Notes: generated by a model not told the origin, from the sequence alone. Counted from the stretch's first letter, positions 10,319 through 19,434 are shown. The stretch is DNA of 64,000 nucleotides from Allobosea caraganae (GCF_003351345.1 NZ_QQTO01000019.1:124001-188000); one strand, 5' to 3'. Made by a program: numbers and translations.

Positions 10319-11446
10319 TTATTTGCCGAAATCGGCTGAACGGTTCTCGATATCCTGAACCCGGATACGATCGAGCGGGAAGCCCGAGGGCTTGGCAGCG
10401 TCGAAGTTGAGCTTGGTGAGGTCGATGCTGCGCATCCGGCGGTCGTACATGGTCCAGTAGTAGTAGACCTTGTTGCGGGTGTCGCCGATGACGGACCATT
10501 GCGTGAAGCCGAGATGGTAGTCCTCGGCACTCGCCCCCTCGCGGACCAGACCCTGCGGGATGTCGAAATTGTTCAGCATCGACGATGCGGCGGCAACGCC
10601 GGCGGCGGCGTCCTTGACCGGCTCCATCGTGGCCACGAACGCGACCGCCCGGAGGAAGCGGGACGGGGGCGTGAAGTCGCCGGGCAGCCCGTGCATACCG
10701 CTTCCCGCGCCGAACGGTGCCAGCGAGACACCGTTGATATTGCGGTTCGCCGGAGCACCCAGCGGCTTCAGATTGGCATAGTTGCGCAGATTGAGCAGAT
10801 GCCAGTCGTAGCTCGGCGAATTCGTCATGGCGCCGACCTTGTTGTCGAAGATGGTCAGCACGCCCTTGGTGTATTCGACCACGATCGAGGCGCCGGTCGA
10901 ATCGGTCACGATGTGATGCAGCGGCAGCTCGCTGCCGAAGGCCTTTTCGAGATCGGCGTTCTTGACGACGCGCAGCTTCGGCAGCGCCTGCCGGACCTCC
11001 TCGACGGTTTTGAAGTTGCCGAGCAGGTAATTGACTACATCCATGCTGCTGAGCGTCTTCGACTGCTCTGCCGCTTCGGGCTGCTGATACTCGGCGAAGC
11101 CGGGATAGAACAGGGCCCCCACCGTCAGCCCGGTCTCGTTCATTCCGTCCGTGGCGTAGGGGTAGCCGGCCGGGTTGATGCCGACATAGCCGTAGACGTT
11201 GCTCCAGCTGATGCCGGTCTTGTCCGTGCCGAGGACCGAACTCTGCGTCGTCTTGCGCGGGATCAGTACCATTTCCGATTTCAGATCGGAGGCGCCCCAT
11301 TCCATCGTCCGCGCATAGATGCCGGTCCCGTCGGCAGCCTTGAAGACGAGCGAGGTGCAGCTCAGCGATGGCTGGACGCTGGCCGTCAGCATCGTGCCGG
11401 CCAGGATGGACGCGATGATTCGCGCAGCAGTAGAACGACGTTTCAT
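10319..11446 (-). CDS. Secreted linear-amide C-N hydrolase (choloylglycine hydrolase/penicillin V acylase family)
   Basis: The 375-residue product is an Ntn-type hydrolase of the bile-salt-hydrolase/penicillin-V-acylase superfamily. The start at 11446 is chosen because it gives a clean signal peptide (KRR, a hydrophobic run, then PSLS) whose cleavage would expose Cys30, the nucleophile, at the mature N-terminus. Arg46 lies 16 residues after the Cys as in the family; at +19, where Asp is common, there is Glu (RTMEWG). AMTNSPSYDWHLLNLRNY supplies the conserved Asn, and LPGDFTPPSRFLRA the distal Arg. Predicted location is periplasmic or secreted. Substrate could be an acyl-amide such as an acyl-homoserine lactone or penicillin V. 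It runs antisense inside the dcw cluster, between murB and ddl. Confidence 0.85.
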   Translation of the reverse strand: MKRRSTAARIIASILAGTMLTASVQPSLSCTSLVFKAADGTGIYARTMEWGASDLKSEMVLIPRKTTQSSVLGTDKTGISWSNVYGYVGINPAGYPYATDGMNETGLTVGALFYPGFAEYQQPEAAEQSKTLSSMDVVNYLLGNFKTVEEVRQALPKLRVVKNADLEKAFGSELPLHHIVTDSTGASIVVEYTKGVLTIFDNKVGAMTNSPSYDWHLLNLRNYANLKPLGAPANRNINGVSLAPFGAGSGMHGLPGDFTPPSRFLRAVAFVATMEPVKDAAAGVAAASSMLNNFDIPQGLVREGASAEDYHLGFTQWSVIGDTRNKVYYYWTMYDRRMRSIDLTKLNFDAAKPSGFPLDRIRVQDIENRSADFGK

Positions 11447-11716
11447 TGATGAAGCCCCCGGAAGCGGCGGCATGTCGGCTTCGACACGCGCGGCAGCGGA
11501 GAAGAGACGTAACGTCATCGCCATAAAGAATTCCAAAAAAGACACGGTTATCATCTCGACAACGAATTGTTTGCCGGGAGGATCGAGCAGGCGATTGATG
11601 GGTCGACTTGAATTTTTCTGCCGAGGCCGAGCCGGACAAATCGAGCGCAGCACGGCTGCGAGGCTCCGGCGAAAGGCAGGCCCGAAGCGCCGGCAGCCGA
11701 TGCGCGAGCGTCTCGG
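11447..11716. other. Divergent intergenic region between amidase and ddl
   Basis: No convincing gene is seen here; the frames that enter from both sides lack family similarity. An AT-rich patch at about 11515-11580 (contains AAAGAATTCCAAAAAAG) is the likely promoter zone for the leftward amidase gene, but no clear -35/-10 pair could be assigned. Confidence 0.4.
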
Positions 11717-11732
11717 TTAACCACCCGTTAAC
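11717..11732 (+). promoter_or_regulatory. CtrA-type binding site upstream of ddl-ftsQA
   Basis: The sequence is TTAA, seven bases, TTAAC, an exact match to the CtrA consensus TTAA-N7-TTAA(C). It lies about 40 bases before the ddl start, the right place to control the distal half of the division cluster. CtrA control of ftsQA and ftsZ is established in Caulobacter. Binding here is inferred from the motif and the lineage. Confidence 0.6.
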
Positions 11733-11772
11733 CATGACTGGTCAGGTTCGGCGCTATCGAGCGGGGACCTTT

Positions 11773-12687
11773 ATGACCAGACATGTCGCGGTGCTGATGG
11801 GCGGGTGGTCCGTCGAGCGGGAGGTCAGCCTCAATTCCGGGGAGGGCTGCGCCCGGGCGCTGGAAAGCGTCGGCTACCGCGTCACCCGCATCGACGTGAA
11901 GCCGGATATCGGCCAGGTCCTGACTGGGCTCAAGCCGGATGTCGCCTTCAACGCGCTGCACGGCCGCTTCGGCGAGGATGGCGCGATCCAGGGCCTGCTC
12001 GAGATCCTGCGCATTCCCTATACCCATTCCGGCGTGCTCGCCTCGGCGCTCGCGATGCGCAAGGACCGGGCGAAGATCGTCGCTGCCGCCGCCGGCGTCC
12101 CGGTCGCGCGCGGCGTGACGCTGTCGCGCTTCGAGGCTGCGAAAAGGCACGCCTTGCAGCCTCCCTACGTGCTCAAGCCGGTGGACGAGGGCTCTTCGGT
12201 GGGCGTCGTCATCGTCAAGAAGGATCGCGAGCATCCGCCGCAGGAAGTGGCACGCGAGGACTGGCCCTGCGGCGAGATGCTGCTGGCCGAGAGCTTTATC
12301 GCCGGGCGGGAGCTGACCTGCGCCGTCATGGGCGGCAAGTCGCTGGGCGTGACCGAGATTCAGGCCGCGACCGGCGTCTTCTACGACTATGACGCGAAGT
12401 ACGCAAAAGGTGGCTCGATCCACATCTGCCCGGCTCAAATTTTACCGAAAATTTACCAGCAGATCGAAGAGTGTGCGTTAACGGCGCATCAAGCAATCGG
12501 GTGCCGGGGCGTCAGCCGTTCTGACTTCCGCTACGACGACGAGACCGACACGCTCGTCTGGCTGGAAGTCAATACGCAGCCCGGCATGACCGAGACCAGC
12601 CTTGTGCCAGAATTGGCTGCCCACGCGGGCCTGAACTTCGGTGAGCTCGTCAAATGGATGGTGGAGGACGCCTCCTTGGATCGGTGA
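11773..12687 (+). CDS. ddlB: D-alanine--D-alanine ligase
   Basis: Ddl makes the D-Ala-D-Ala dipeptide used by MurF. With the ATG at 11773 the product is 304 residues, the normal size, and begins [22 protein letters not shown], the usual N-terminus; an in-frame upstream extension from 11608 has no family similarity. ATP-grasp motifs are [18 protein letters not shown] near residue 57, [13 protein letters not shown] near residue 132 and [20 protein letters not shown] near residue 263. The C-terminal third contains a local AT-rich run with rare TTA codons (12433-12493) that may host a promoter for ftsQA. It overlaps no neighbour and is followed by ftsQ after five bases. Confidence 0.95.
   Translation: MTRHVAVLMGGWSVEREVSLNSGEGCARALESVGYRVTRIDVKPDIGQVLTGLKPDVAFNALHGRFGEDGAIQGLLEILRIPYTHSGVLASALAMRKDRAKIVAAAAGVPVARGVTLSRFEAAKRHALQPPYVLKPVDEGSSVGVVIVKKDREHPPQEVAREDWPCGEMLLAESFIAGRELTCAVMGGKSLGVTEIQAATGVFYDYDAKYAKGGSIHICPAQILPKIYQQIEECALTAHQAIGCRGVSRSDFRYDDETDTLVWLEVNTQPGMTETSLVPELAAHAGLNFGELVKWMVEDASLDR
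12433..12493 (+). promoter_or_regulatory. AT-rich island within ddl, candidate internal ftsQA promoter with CtrA-like site
   Basis: Within a strongly GC-rich gene, 12431-12460 is only about 40 percent G+C and uses codons such as TTA, ATT and AAA that are rare around it. At 12478-12492 there is TTAA, seven bases, TCAA, one mismatch from the CtrA consensus. The island lies about 200 bases before ftsQ. Division genes of related bacteria have promoters embedded in the preceding gene, so an internal promoter is a reasonable inference, not a demonstrated one. Confidence 0.4.
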
Positions 12688-12692
12688 GAACG

Positions 12693-13619
12693 ATGGCAAA
12701 CACGGCCTCGCGCCTCCCCGTGCCCGTTCCCGGCCCGCAATTGCTGGTCGGCGAGCGCTCGCGCCGCTGGTTCCGCGGATCGCGCCGCAGCGCGATCGCG
12801 GTGCCGCTGGCGCAGCGCTTGCCGCGTCGCATCGGCACGTTCCTGGCCCTGAGCTTCCTGGCGCTGAGCATCGGCTCCGGCGCCGTCCTCGGCGGGCAGA
12901 TCGAGACGCTGCGCGCGACCTATGGCGAGCCGAAGCATGTCCTGGCGCGGCTGGTCGGGCTCGGCATCGACCGGGTGACGATCTCCGGCATCGCCGAGCT
13001 CTCCGAGATCGAGGTGCTGGTCGCGGCCGGCATCGATTCGAAGACCTCACTCGCCTTCTTCGACGCGGACGAGGCGCGCCGCCGGCTGGAGGCGACGCCG
13101 CTGATCCGCGAGGCCACCGTGCGCAAGCTCTATCCGGGCGAGGTCTCGATCACCATCGTCGAGCGCGAGCCCTATGCGCTCTGGCAGGTCAAGGGCGACC
13201 TCTTCCTCATCGCAGCCGACGGGACCGTGATCGACAAGATGGATGACGGCCGTTTCGCGCGCCTGCCGCTGGTCGTCGGCGACGACGCCAACAAGCGCGC
13301 CAAGGACTATATCGCGCTGCTGGCCCAGGCCGGCCCGCTCGCCTCCCGCGTCCGCGCCGGCAGCCTGGTCGCCGGCCGGCGCTGGAACCTCAAGCTCGAT
13401 AACGGCATGGACGTCCGGCTGCCCGAAATCGACCCCGCTGTGGCGGTGAAGCGCCTCGCCGGCCTCGAAAGCGATATGCACCTGCTCGACAAGGACCTGC
13501 TCGCCATCGACCTGCGCCAGCCCGACCGGGTGGTGATGCGGCTGACCGAAGAGGCCGCCGCTGCCCGCGCCGAGCAGCTCAAGAGCAAAAACAAGCCGAA
13601 GAAGGGAGGCGAGGTATGA
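12693..13619 (+). CDS. ftsQ: Cell division protein FtsQ
   Basis: FtsQ is the bitopic divisome protein that links early and late division proteins. With the ATG at 12693 the protein has 308 residues: a basic, Pro/Arg-rich cytoplasmic tail, one membrane segment at about residues 46-68 (TFLALSFLALSIGSGAVLGG), a POTRA domain at about residues 90-165 (starting IDRVTISGIAELSEIEVL and ending EREPYALWQ) and the FtsQ beta domain (LPLVVGDDANKRAKDYIALL on). The gene begins five bases after ddl and its TGA overlaps the ftsA ATG, so ddl, ftsQ and ftsA probably share a transcript. Confidence 0.95.
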   Translation: MANTASRLPVPVPGPQLLVGERSRRWFRGSRRSAIAVPLAQRLPRRIGTFLALSFLALSIGSGAVLGGQIETLRATYGEPKHVLARLVGLGIDRVTISGIAELSEIEVLVAAGIDSKTSLAFFDADEARRRLEATPLIREATVRKLYPGEVSITIVEREPYALWQVKGDLFLIAADGTVIDKMDDGRFARLPLVVGDDANKRAKDYIALLAQAGPLASRVRAGSLVAGRRWNLKLDNGMDVRLPEIDPAVAVKRLAGLESDMHLLDKDLLAIDLRQPDRVVMRLTEEAAAARAEQLKSKNKPKKGGEV

Positions 13620-14941
13620 ACTTCAACTCCCAGGGTTTGACGCCGCGGATGCGGCCGCTCTCGTCGCGCAAGAGCGCGACCTTGTCGATTCTGGACATCG
13701 GCACGAGCAAGGTCGTCTGCCTGATCGCCGAGCTGAACCCGGCCGAGGCCAATGAGCGCCTGCGCGGCCGCACCCATGTCGCGCGCATCATCGGCATCGG
13801 CCACCAGCGCTCGCTCGGCGTGAAGGGCGGCGCGATCATCGATCTGGAGAACGCCGAGCGCGCCATCCGCGCCGCGGTCGACGCAGCCGAGCGCATGGCC
13901 AAGGTCGAGGTCCAGTCGGTCATCGTCAACCTGACCGGCGGAAGGCTCGGCTCGCAGCATTATGCCGCGAGCGTCGACCTGCGCGGCGGTTCGGTCGGCG
14001 ATGGCGACGTCAAGCGCGTGCTGGCCGCTGCGGCGACCCATGCGATCCGGCCGGGCAAGGCCGTGCTCCACGCGCTGCCGACCGGCTATGCCCTCGACGG
14101 CGTGCCGGGCGTGCTGGATCCGCGCGGGCTGACCGGCGGCAAGCTCTCGGTCGACATGCACGTCGTCGCCTGCGAGGCGGCGGCGGCCCGCAACCTGATG
14201 CTCGCAGTCGAGCGCTGCCATCTCGAGGTCGAGGCCGTGGTCTCGACGCCCTATGCGTCGGGCCTGTCGGTGCTGGTCGACGACGAGGCCGAGATGGGCG
14301 TGGTCGTCGTCGACATGGGCGGCGGCACCACCAGCCTCGGCGTCTTCTCCGGCGGCCATCTCGTGCATGTCGACGCGGTCGCGGTCGGCGGCAACCACAT
14401 CACCATGGACGTCGCGCGCGGTCTCTCGACCCGCGTCTCGGCGGCCGAGCGCCTCAAGACCCTGCACGGCTCGGCCATGTCGAGCGCCTCGGACGAGCGC
14501 GACATGATCGCGGTGCCGCAGGTCGACGACGACGAGCGCGACATGCCGAACCACCTGGCGAAGTCGCATCTCGTGCGCATCATCAAGCCGCGCGTCGAGG
14601 AGATCGTCGAGCTGGTCCGCGACCGGCTCCATGCCGCCGGCTTCCAGGCCCAGGCCGGGCGCCGCGTCGTGCTGACCGGCGGCGCCTGCCAGCTCACCGG
14701 CCTGCCGGAAGTGACGCGGCGGATTCTTGGCGGCCAGGTCCGCACCGGCCGGCCGCTCGGCATCAAGGGTTTGCCGGAGGCGGGCAAGGGGCCGGCCTTC
14801 GCATCAGCGGTCGGCCTGCTGGTCTACCCGCAGGTGGCGCATGTCGAGCACTTCGAACCGCGCGCCAGCGGCACCTATTTCGCGACCGGAACCGACGGCT
14901 ATTTCTCGCGCGTCGGCCGGTGGCTGAAGGACAGTTTCTAA
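13616..14941 (+). CDS. ftsA: Cell division protein FtsA
   Basis: FtsA is the actin-like protein that anchors FtsZ polymers to the inner membrane. The 441-residue product has the actin-fold phosphate-binding segments [14 protein letters not shown] (residue 23 on) and [18 protein letters not shown] (near residue 230), and the adenosine motif [15 protein letters not shown] near residue 351. The last residues [13 protein letters not shown] form the expected C-terminal amphipathic helix. The ATG overlaps the ftsQ stop; ftsZ starts 107 bases downstream, a gap that may carry a separate ftsZ promoter although no clear box is visible. Confidence 0.96.
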   Translation: MNFNSQGLTPRMRPLSSRKSATLSILDIGTSKVVCLIAELNPAEANERLRGRTHVARIIGIGHQRSLGVKGGAIIDLENAERAIRAAVDAAERMAKVEVQSVIVNLTGGRLGSQHYAASVDLRGGSVGDGDVKRVLAAAATHAIRPGKAVLHALPTGYALDGVPGVLDPRGLTGGKLSVDMHVVACEAAAARNLMLAVERCHLEVEAVVSTPYASGLSVLVDDEAEMGVVVVDMGGGTTSLGVFSGGHLVHVDAVAVGGNHITMDVARGLSTRVSAAERLKTLHGSAMSSASDERDMIAVPQVDDDERDMPNHLAKSHLVRIIKPRVEEIVELVRDRLHAAGFQAQAGRRVVLTGGACQLTGLPEVTRRILGGQVRTGRPLGIKGLPEAGKGPAFASAVGLLVYPQVAHVEHFEPRASGTYFATGTDGYFSRVGRWLKDSF

Positions 14942-15048
14942 AGGGTAACGGTCTTTCGTCGGCGCGGCGGCCGGCAAGGACCAAGAGTAACAACGCAACA
15001 ACGGGACGGCTCCCGCCAGGCGCCGGACAGGTTTCAGAAGAGGCAACC

Positions 15049-16761
15049 ATGGCGATGAATCTGCAAGCCCCAGACATCCGGGAACTCAAGCCCCGAATCA
15101 CTGTGTTCGGCGTCGGCGGTGCCGGCGGCAACGCCGTCAACAACATGATCGAGGCCGGTCTCGACGGCGTCGATTTCGTCGTCGCCAATACCGACGCGCA
15201 GGCTCTGGCGCTCTCTCGCGCCCCGCGCATCATCCAGATGGGCCTCCAGGTCACCGAAGGCCTCGGCGCCGGCTCGCAGCCGGAAGTTGGGCGCGCGGCG
15301 GCCGAGGAGGTGATCGACGAGATTCGCGATCATCTCGCCGGCGCGCACATGGTCTTCATCACCGCCGGCATGGGCGGCGGCACCGGCACGGGCGCTGCGC
15401 CCGCGATCGCCCGCGTCGCCCGCGACATGGGCATCCTGACCGTCGGCGTCGTCACCAAGCCGTTCCAGTTCGAGGGCCATCGCCGCATGCGCATGGCCGA
15501 GGCCGGCATCGGCGAGCTGAACGAGGCGGTCGATACCCTGATCGTCATCCCCAACCAGAACCTGTTCCGCGTCGCCAACGAGACCACCGGCTTCGCCGAT
15601 GCGTTCGGCATGGCCGACCAGGTGCTCTACTCCGGCGTCGCCTGCATCACCGACCTGATGGTTCGCCCCGGCCTGATCAACCTCGACTTCGCCGACGTGC
15701 GCGCCGTGATGCGCGGCATGGGCAAGGCGATGATGGGCACGGGCGAGGCCCAGGGCGAGAAGCGCGCGCTGACCGCGGCCCAGGCCGCGATCAACAACCC
15801 GCTGCTCGACGACGTCTCGATGAAGGGCGCGCGCGGCCTGCTGATCTCGATCACCGGCGGGCGCGACATGAAGCTCTACGAGGTCGACGAGGCCGCCACC
15901 CGCATCCGCGAGGAGGTCGATTCCGAGGCCAACATCATCGTCGGCGCCACCTTCGACGAATCGCTCGAGGGCACGGTGCGCGTCTCCGTGGTCGCGACCG
16001 GCATCGACAAGCCGATTTCGACCCAGGCCGAGGTCGACGAGACCGAAGCCCGCATCGCCCAGGTCGCCGAGCGGCTGAAGGCCGAGGCCCGCCTGCGCAA
16101 CGCCACCACAGCGCTGCGCCCGGCTTCCGCCCCGGTCCAGCCCGAGCCGGTCATGGAGCTGCGTCAGCCGCTGATCGTCGAGACCCTGCGCCAGCCCGCG
16201 CCAATGCCGCAGGCCATCGCGGAGGACATCCGCATCGAGCCGATGCAGCCGCGCCCGGTGATGGCGGCCCAGCCGATGGTCGAGCCGGTCATGGTCCAGG
16301 AGCCGGTCCACCACCACCACCCGGAAGAGAGCTTCATTCCGCCGGCCCCCGAGCGCGCCGTGGTGCGCCCGACCCGGATGCCGCGGATCGAGGACCTGCC
16401 GATGCCGGCCCAGAACCAGATCGCCGCGAGCCGCGGCGTCCAGGCCGTGCCGCAGCCGCCGGTCTCGGCCGACCAGAAGCGCATGTCGCTGATGCAGCGC
16501 CTGGCCTCGGTCGGCTTCGGCCGCAAGGACGACGAGGCCGAGGCTCCGGCCCCGGCTCCCGCGCCGCGCCAGGCTCCGCCGGTCCAGGCCGCACCGCAGG
16601 CTCCGAGCCCGGCCCATGCCGAGTACATGCGCCGCCCGGTGCAGCAGCCGGCTGCCCGGCCGGCCCAGGGCCAGCTCGATCCGCATGGCCGCGCCGCCCC
16701 GGCCCGCAGCGAAGAGGACCAGCTGGAGATCCCGGCTTTCCTGCGCCGCCAGGCCACCTGA
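15049..16761 (+). CDS. ftsZ: Cell division protein FtsZ with a very long linker
   Basis: FtsZ is the tubulin-like GTPase of the division ring. The ATG at 15049 is chosen because AGAAGAGGC lies just upstream and the protein then starts with the usual short tail before [17 protein letters not shown]. The GTP signature [10 protein letters not shown] is at about residues 106-115 and [11 protein letters not shown] at about residue 208. The globular domain ends near residue 320, followed by roughly 230 residues rich in Pro, Ala, Gln and Glu, including a run of four histidines, and by the FtsA/ZipA-binding tail EIPAFLRRQ. The total of 570 residues is typical of Hyphomicrobiales and far above the about 380 of E. 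coli. Confidence 0.97.
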   Translation: MAMNLQAPDIRELKPRITVFGVGGAGGNAVNNMIEAGLDGVDFVVANTDAQALALSRAPRIIQMGLQVTEGLGAGSQPEVGRAAAEEVIDEIRDHLAGAHMVFITAGMGGGTGTGAAPAIARVARDMGILTVGVVTKPFQFEGHRRMRMAEAGIGELNEAVDTLIVIPNQNLFRVANETTGFADAFGMADQVLYSGVACITDLMVRPGLINLDFADVRAVMRGMGKAMMGTGEAQGEKRALTAAQAAINNPLLDDVSMKGARGLLISITGGRDMKLYEVDEAATRIREEVDSEANIIVGATFDESLEGTVRVSVVATGIDKPISTQAEVDETEARIAQVAERLKAEARLRNATTALRPASAPVQPEPVMELRQPLIVETLRQPAPMPQAIAEDIRIEPMQPRPVMAAQPMVEPVMVQEPVHHHHPEESFIPPAPERAVVRPTRMPRIEDLPMPAQNQIAASRGVQAVPQPPVSADQKRMSLMQRLASVGFGRKDDEAEAPAPAPAPRQAPPVQAAPQAPSPAHAEYMRRPVQQPAARPAQGQLDPHGRAAPARSEEDQLEIPAFLRRQAT

Positions 16762-16779
16762 CGTTACGAAAGATGAGTC

Positions 16780-16815
16780 GGTCCGGACGGTGGCGATTTC
16801 GCTTCCGCCCGGACC
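16780..16815 (+). terminator. Hairpin after ftsZ
   Basis: Arms GGTCCGG (16780-16786) and CCGGACC (16809-16815) can pair across a 22-base loop, 19 bases after the ftsZ stop. No T-run follows, so it is at best a weak or Rho-assisted terminator. Confidence 0.4.
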
Positions 16816-16919
16816 TCTCGCATGTTACTAACTGATTGATATAAAATGGTTTATTCTGCGATTCGCTGAGGCGGGGCGCCGTTGCTCCGCGGCCTCCACT
16901 GTGAGCGTCACAAACTTGT

Positions 16920-16956
16920 AACAAGGCCCGGATCGCGCCAGCGCCCGGGCCTTGTT
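16920..16956. terminator. Strong hairpin between ftsZ and lpxC
   Basis: Twelve-base perfect arms AACAAGGCCCGG (16920-16931) and CCGGGCCTTGTT (16945-16956) enclose a 13-base loop. It is followed by an AT-rich stretch (TCATATTTGAAAAACC) rather than a plain T-run. It probably separates the dcw transcript from lpxC. The rest of the 440-base gap, 16957-17201, is locally AT-rich and must hold the lpxC promoter, but no clear box could be assigned. Confidence 0.5.
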
Positions 16957-17201
16957 CATATTTGAAAAACCATATTTCTCAATGGGATGGTTAAGTTTCT
17001 CTGGCCAGATCCGCTTGTTACAGAGCGAAAGAAAGCGTGATTTTGTGACCTTGGGCGCAGCGGGTATGTTGCGGCTGCACAAAAGGGGACAAACGGCGCC
17101 GGGCTCACGCCCACGCCGGATCGCTGAGGACCGTAGACGCATCAGAGTGCCTGTGCCTTGCGCGGAGCTGGATTCGTTTGCGTTCGAGATTGGATACCGG
17201 A

Positions 17202-18146
17202 ATGATTCTTGATCGGCAGACCACCCTTCGCGCTCCCGTTACGCTGCAAGGCATCGGCGTCCACTCGGGAGCCGCTGCCGGTATCTGTCTGCGTCCCTCC
17301 AGCGCCAATTCGGGCATCGTCTTCCTGCGCAAGGAGACGGAGAGCTCCCCGGCCCAGCTCATCCACGCCAAATACACCAAAGTCAGCGCCACCGAGCTCT
17401 GCACCGTGATCGGCGACCGCGCCTCGGCCTCGGTCGCCACCATCGAGCATCTGATGTCGGCCTGCTCCGGCCTTGGCCTCGACAACGTGCTGGTCGAGAT
17501 CGACGGTCCGGAAATGCCGATCATGGACGGCAGCGCGGCGGAGTTCGTCGCGGCGATCGAATCGACCGGCCTGGTCGCGCTCGGCGCCAACCGCCGCTAC
17601 CTCAAGATCCTGCAGCCGGTGCGCGTCGAGCATGGCCGCGCCTTCGCCGAGCTGGTGCCGTTCGACGGTGGCTTCCGCCTCGATGTGGAGATCGATTTCG
17701 ACACGGCGGTGATCGGCCGCCAGCGCAAGGTCCTCGACCTCGAGCCGAGCGCCTATGCCAGCGAGATCTCGCGGGCCCGCACCTTCGGCTTCATGCGCGA
17801 TGTCGAGCAGCTCTGGAAGGCCGGCTTCGCGCTCGGCGCCTCGCTCGACAACACCGTCGCCATCGGCGACGACAAGGTGATCAATCCCGAAGGCCTGCGC
17901 TATGCCGACGAGTTCGTGCGCCACAAGGTGCTCGATGCGGTCGGCGACCTTGCCCTGGCCGGTTATCCGATCCTCGGCGAGTTCCGTTCCTATTGCGGCG
18001 GCCACCGGATGAACGTGAAGATCCTGGAAGCCCTGTTCGCGGATCGTGCGAACTACACCATCGTCGAGGCCGCGCCGGTCTATGCCCATCACGGCGCGCA
18101 GATGGCTGCGGCCGCCCCGGCCGCTTTCGCGCCCGACCTGAACTGA
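17202..18146 (+). CDS. lpxC: UDP-3-O-acyl-N-acetylglucosamine deacetylase LpxC
   Basis: LpxC is the zinc enzyme of the committed step of lipid A synthesis. From the ATG at 17202 the protein has 314 residues and begins ILDRQTTLRAPVTLQGIGVHSG, matching the family N-terminus; a TTG at 17178 would add eight residues. Zinc and catalytic motifs are present: TIEHLMSA near residue 82, FVRHKVLDAVGDLALAG near residue 238 with His and Asp ligands, and GGHRMNVKILEALF near residue 267. It follows ftsZ in the order common to alphaproteobacteria and is separated from bamD by two palindromic repeats. Confidence 0.96.
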   Translation: MILDRQTTLRAPVTLQGIGVHSGAAAGICLRPSSANSGIVFLRKETESSPAQLIHAKYTKVSATELCTVIGDRASASVATIEHLMSACSGLGLDNVLVEIDGPEMPIMDGSAAEFVAAIESTGLVALGANRRYLKILQPVRVEHGRAFAELVPFDGGFRLDVEIDFDTAVIGRQRKVLDLEPSAYASEISRARTFGFMRDVEQLWKAGFALGASLDNTVAIGDDKVINPEGLRYADEFVRHKVLDAVGDLALAGYPILGEFRSYCGGHRMNVKILEALFADRANYTIVEAAPVYAHHGAQMAAAAPAAFAPDLN

Positions 18147-18171
18147 GCTCCGCTTCGCGCCAGAGCCGGAT

Positions 18172-18210
18172 GATTTCAGGTGAAATCGCTTTGCGATTCC
18201 ACCTGAAATC
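18172..18210. repeat. Palindromic hairpin downstream of lpxC
   Basis: Arms GATTTCAGGTGAAATCG (18172-18188) and CGATTCCACCTGAAATC (18194-18210) pair over 17 bases with one mismatch around a five-base loop. Placed 26 bases after the lpxC stop it could end transcription or protect the 3' end. It directly precedes a family A repeat, and the two together look like one composite intergenic element. Confidence 0.7.
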
Positions 18211-18221
18211 TGAATCCGTCT

Positions 18222-18286
18222 CTCATCAAAGAGTGAGAGCATGATGTCGTCCGAAAACCGGTACCCACTTTTCGGCATCATGCTCT
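18222..18286. repeat. Palindromic intergenic repeat, family A, copy 2
   Basis: CTCATCAAAGAGT is followed by the dyad AGCATGATG ... CATCATGCT with inner CCGAAAA/TTTTCGG arms, nearly identical to 5036-5098. The remaining gap to bamD (18287-18455) shows no gene and presumably includes the bamD promoter. Confidence 0.85.
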
Positions 18287-18455
18287 AGAGTTCGGCCGAA
18301 CCGGCCTCGTGCCTTGCATTCGCCCGGTTTGTGTCGAATGCCCGGCAGGCTTCGCTTGTTCGCAACCCGGCTTTGAACGGTAGCGCAGGCGGGGCGTCTG
18401 AGGTAAAGGGCATCCTTCGCCATCCTGCGGTGACGAACGAAAGAGGACGGACGAC

Positions 18456-19376
18456 GTGAGCGTCAAGCGGCTGAACACCCCAATCACCGGAAACGTGCGG
18501 TCGCTGCGGCCGGGCGCGGCCCTGGCGCTTGGCGTCGCCCTGATGCTGGGTGGCTGCGACACGCTGTCCTCGCTCAACCCGTTCGACCGGCCCGAGGTCT
18601 ACAAGCCGGAGATCACCCCGGAAGTCCCGGCCGACAAGCTCTACAACGAGGGCCTCGCCCGCCTGCAGAGCGGCGACAGCGAAGGCGCGGTCAAGCGCTT
18701 CGAGGACATCGACAAATCGGCGCCGTTCTCGCCCTATGCCAAGCGCGGCCTGATCATGACCGCCTATACGAATTTCCAGGCGCAGAAATGGGATGAGGCG
18801 ATCACCGCCTCGAAGCGCTTCATCGCGCAGAACCCGGCGAGCCCCGACGCGGCCTACGCGCAGTACATCCTGGCGATGTCCTACTTCAACCAGATCCCGG
18901 ACTCGACCCGCGACCAGGAGCGCACCGCGCTCGCCCTGCAGACGATGCAGGAGCTGCTCGATAAGTATCCGCGCTCCGAATACGTCCTGGACGTCAAGGA
19001 AAAGATGCTGAAGGCGCGCGACCAGCTCGCCGCCAAGGAGATGAACGCCGGCCGCTTCTATCTCGAGAAGCGCAACTATACCGGCGCGGTGAACCGCTTC
19101 CGGGCGGTCATCACCCAGTACCAGACGACGCGCCATGTCGAGGAGGCGCTGATGCGCCTGACCGAGGCCTATATGGCGCTGGGCATCACCAACGAGGCGC
19201 AGACCGCCGCGGCCGTGCTCGGGCACAACTTCCCGGACAGCCCGTGGTACAAGGACGCCTACAGCCTGCTGCAGAGCGGCGGCCTAGAGCCGCGCGAGGA
19301 TCGCTACTCCTACATCAGCAAGGCGTTCAACGGCTTCACCCGCACGCTGATCGGCGTCGTCGGAATCGGAGGCTGA
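18456..19376 (+). CDS. bamD: Outer membrane protein assembly factor BamD
   Basis: BamD is the essential lipoprotein of the BAM complex that inserts beta-barrel proteins. The 306-residue protein starts at GTG 18456 and carries a lipoprotein signal ending in the lipobox MLGGC with Cys34 as the lipidated residue. The mature part is built of TPR repeats, seen in AYAQYILAMSYFNQIPD, LLDKYPRSEYVLDVKEKM and the C-terminal VEEALMRLTEAYMALG. AGGACGGACGAC upstream supplies a weak ribosome-binding sequence. The lpxC-bamD-recN order is conserved in Hyphomicrobiales. The GTG start is 6 bases after a possible AGGA, so the N-terminus is fairly sure. Confidence 0.95.
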   Translation: MSVKRLNTPITGNVRSLRPGAALALGVALMLGGCDTLSSLNPFDRPEVYKPEITPEVPADKLYNEGLARLQSGDSEGAVKRFEDIDKSAPFSPYAKRGLIMTAYTNFQAQKWDEAITASKRFIAQNPASPDAAYAQYILAMSYFNQIPDSTRDQERTALALQTMQELLDKYPRSEYVLDVKEKMLKARDQLAAKEMNAGRFYLEKRNYTGAVNRFRAVITQYQTTRHVEEALMRLTEAYMALGITNEAQTAAAVLGHNFPDSPWYKDAYSLLQSGGLEPREDRYSYISKAFNGFTRTLIGVVGIGG

Positions 19377-19434
19377 CCGCCCGGTCGGCGGATGACGACC
19401 CCATGTTTCGCCACCTGACCTCCGGCTGACCCCA

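Noticed and set aside
14920..15048. Earlier ATG for FtsZ (overlapping the end of ftsA)
   Set aside because: The 43 added residues have no FtsZ similarity and 15049 has its own ribosome-binding site.
16762..17201. Small RNA or tRNA between ftsZ and lpxC
   Set aside because: No cloverleaf, no CCA end, no known RNA motif; only hairpins and an AT-rich promoter-like stretch.
19377..19434. LexA (SOS) box before recN
   Set aside because: Looked for GTTC-N7-GTTC and close variants in the gap; none seen.
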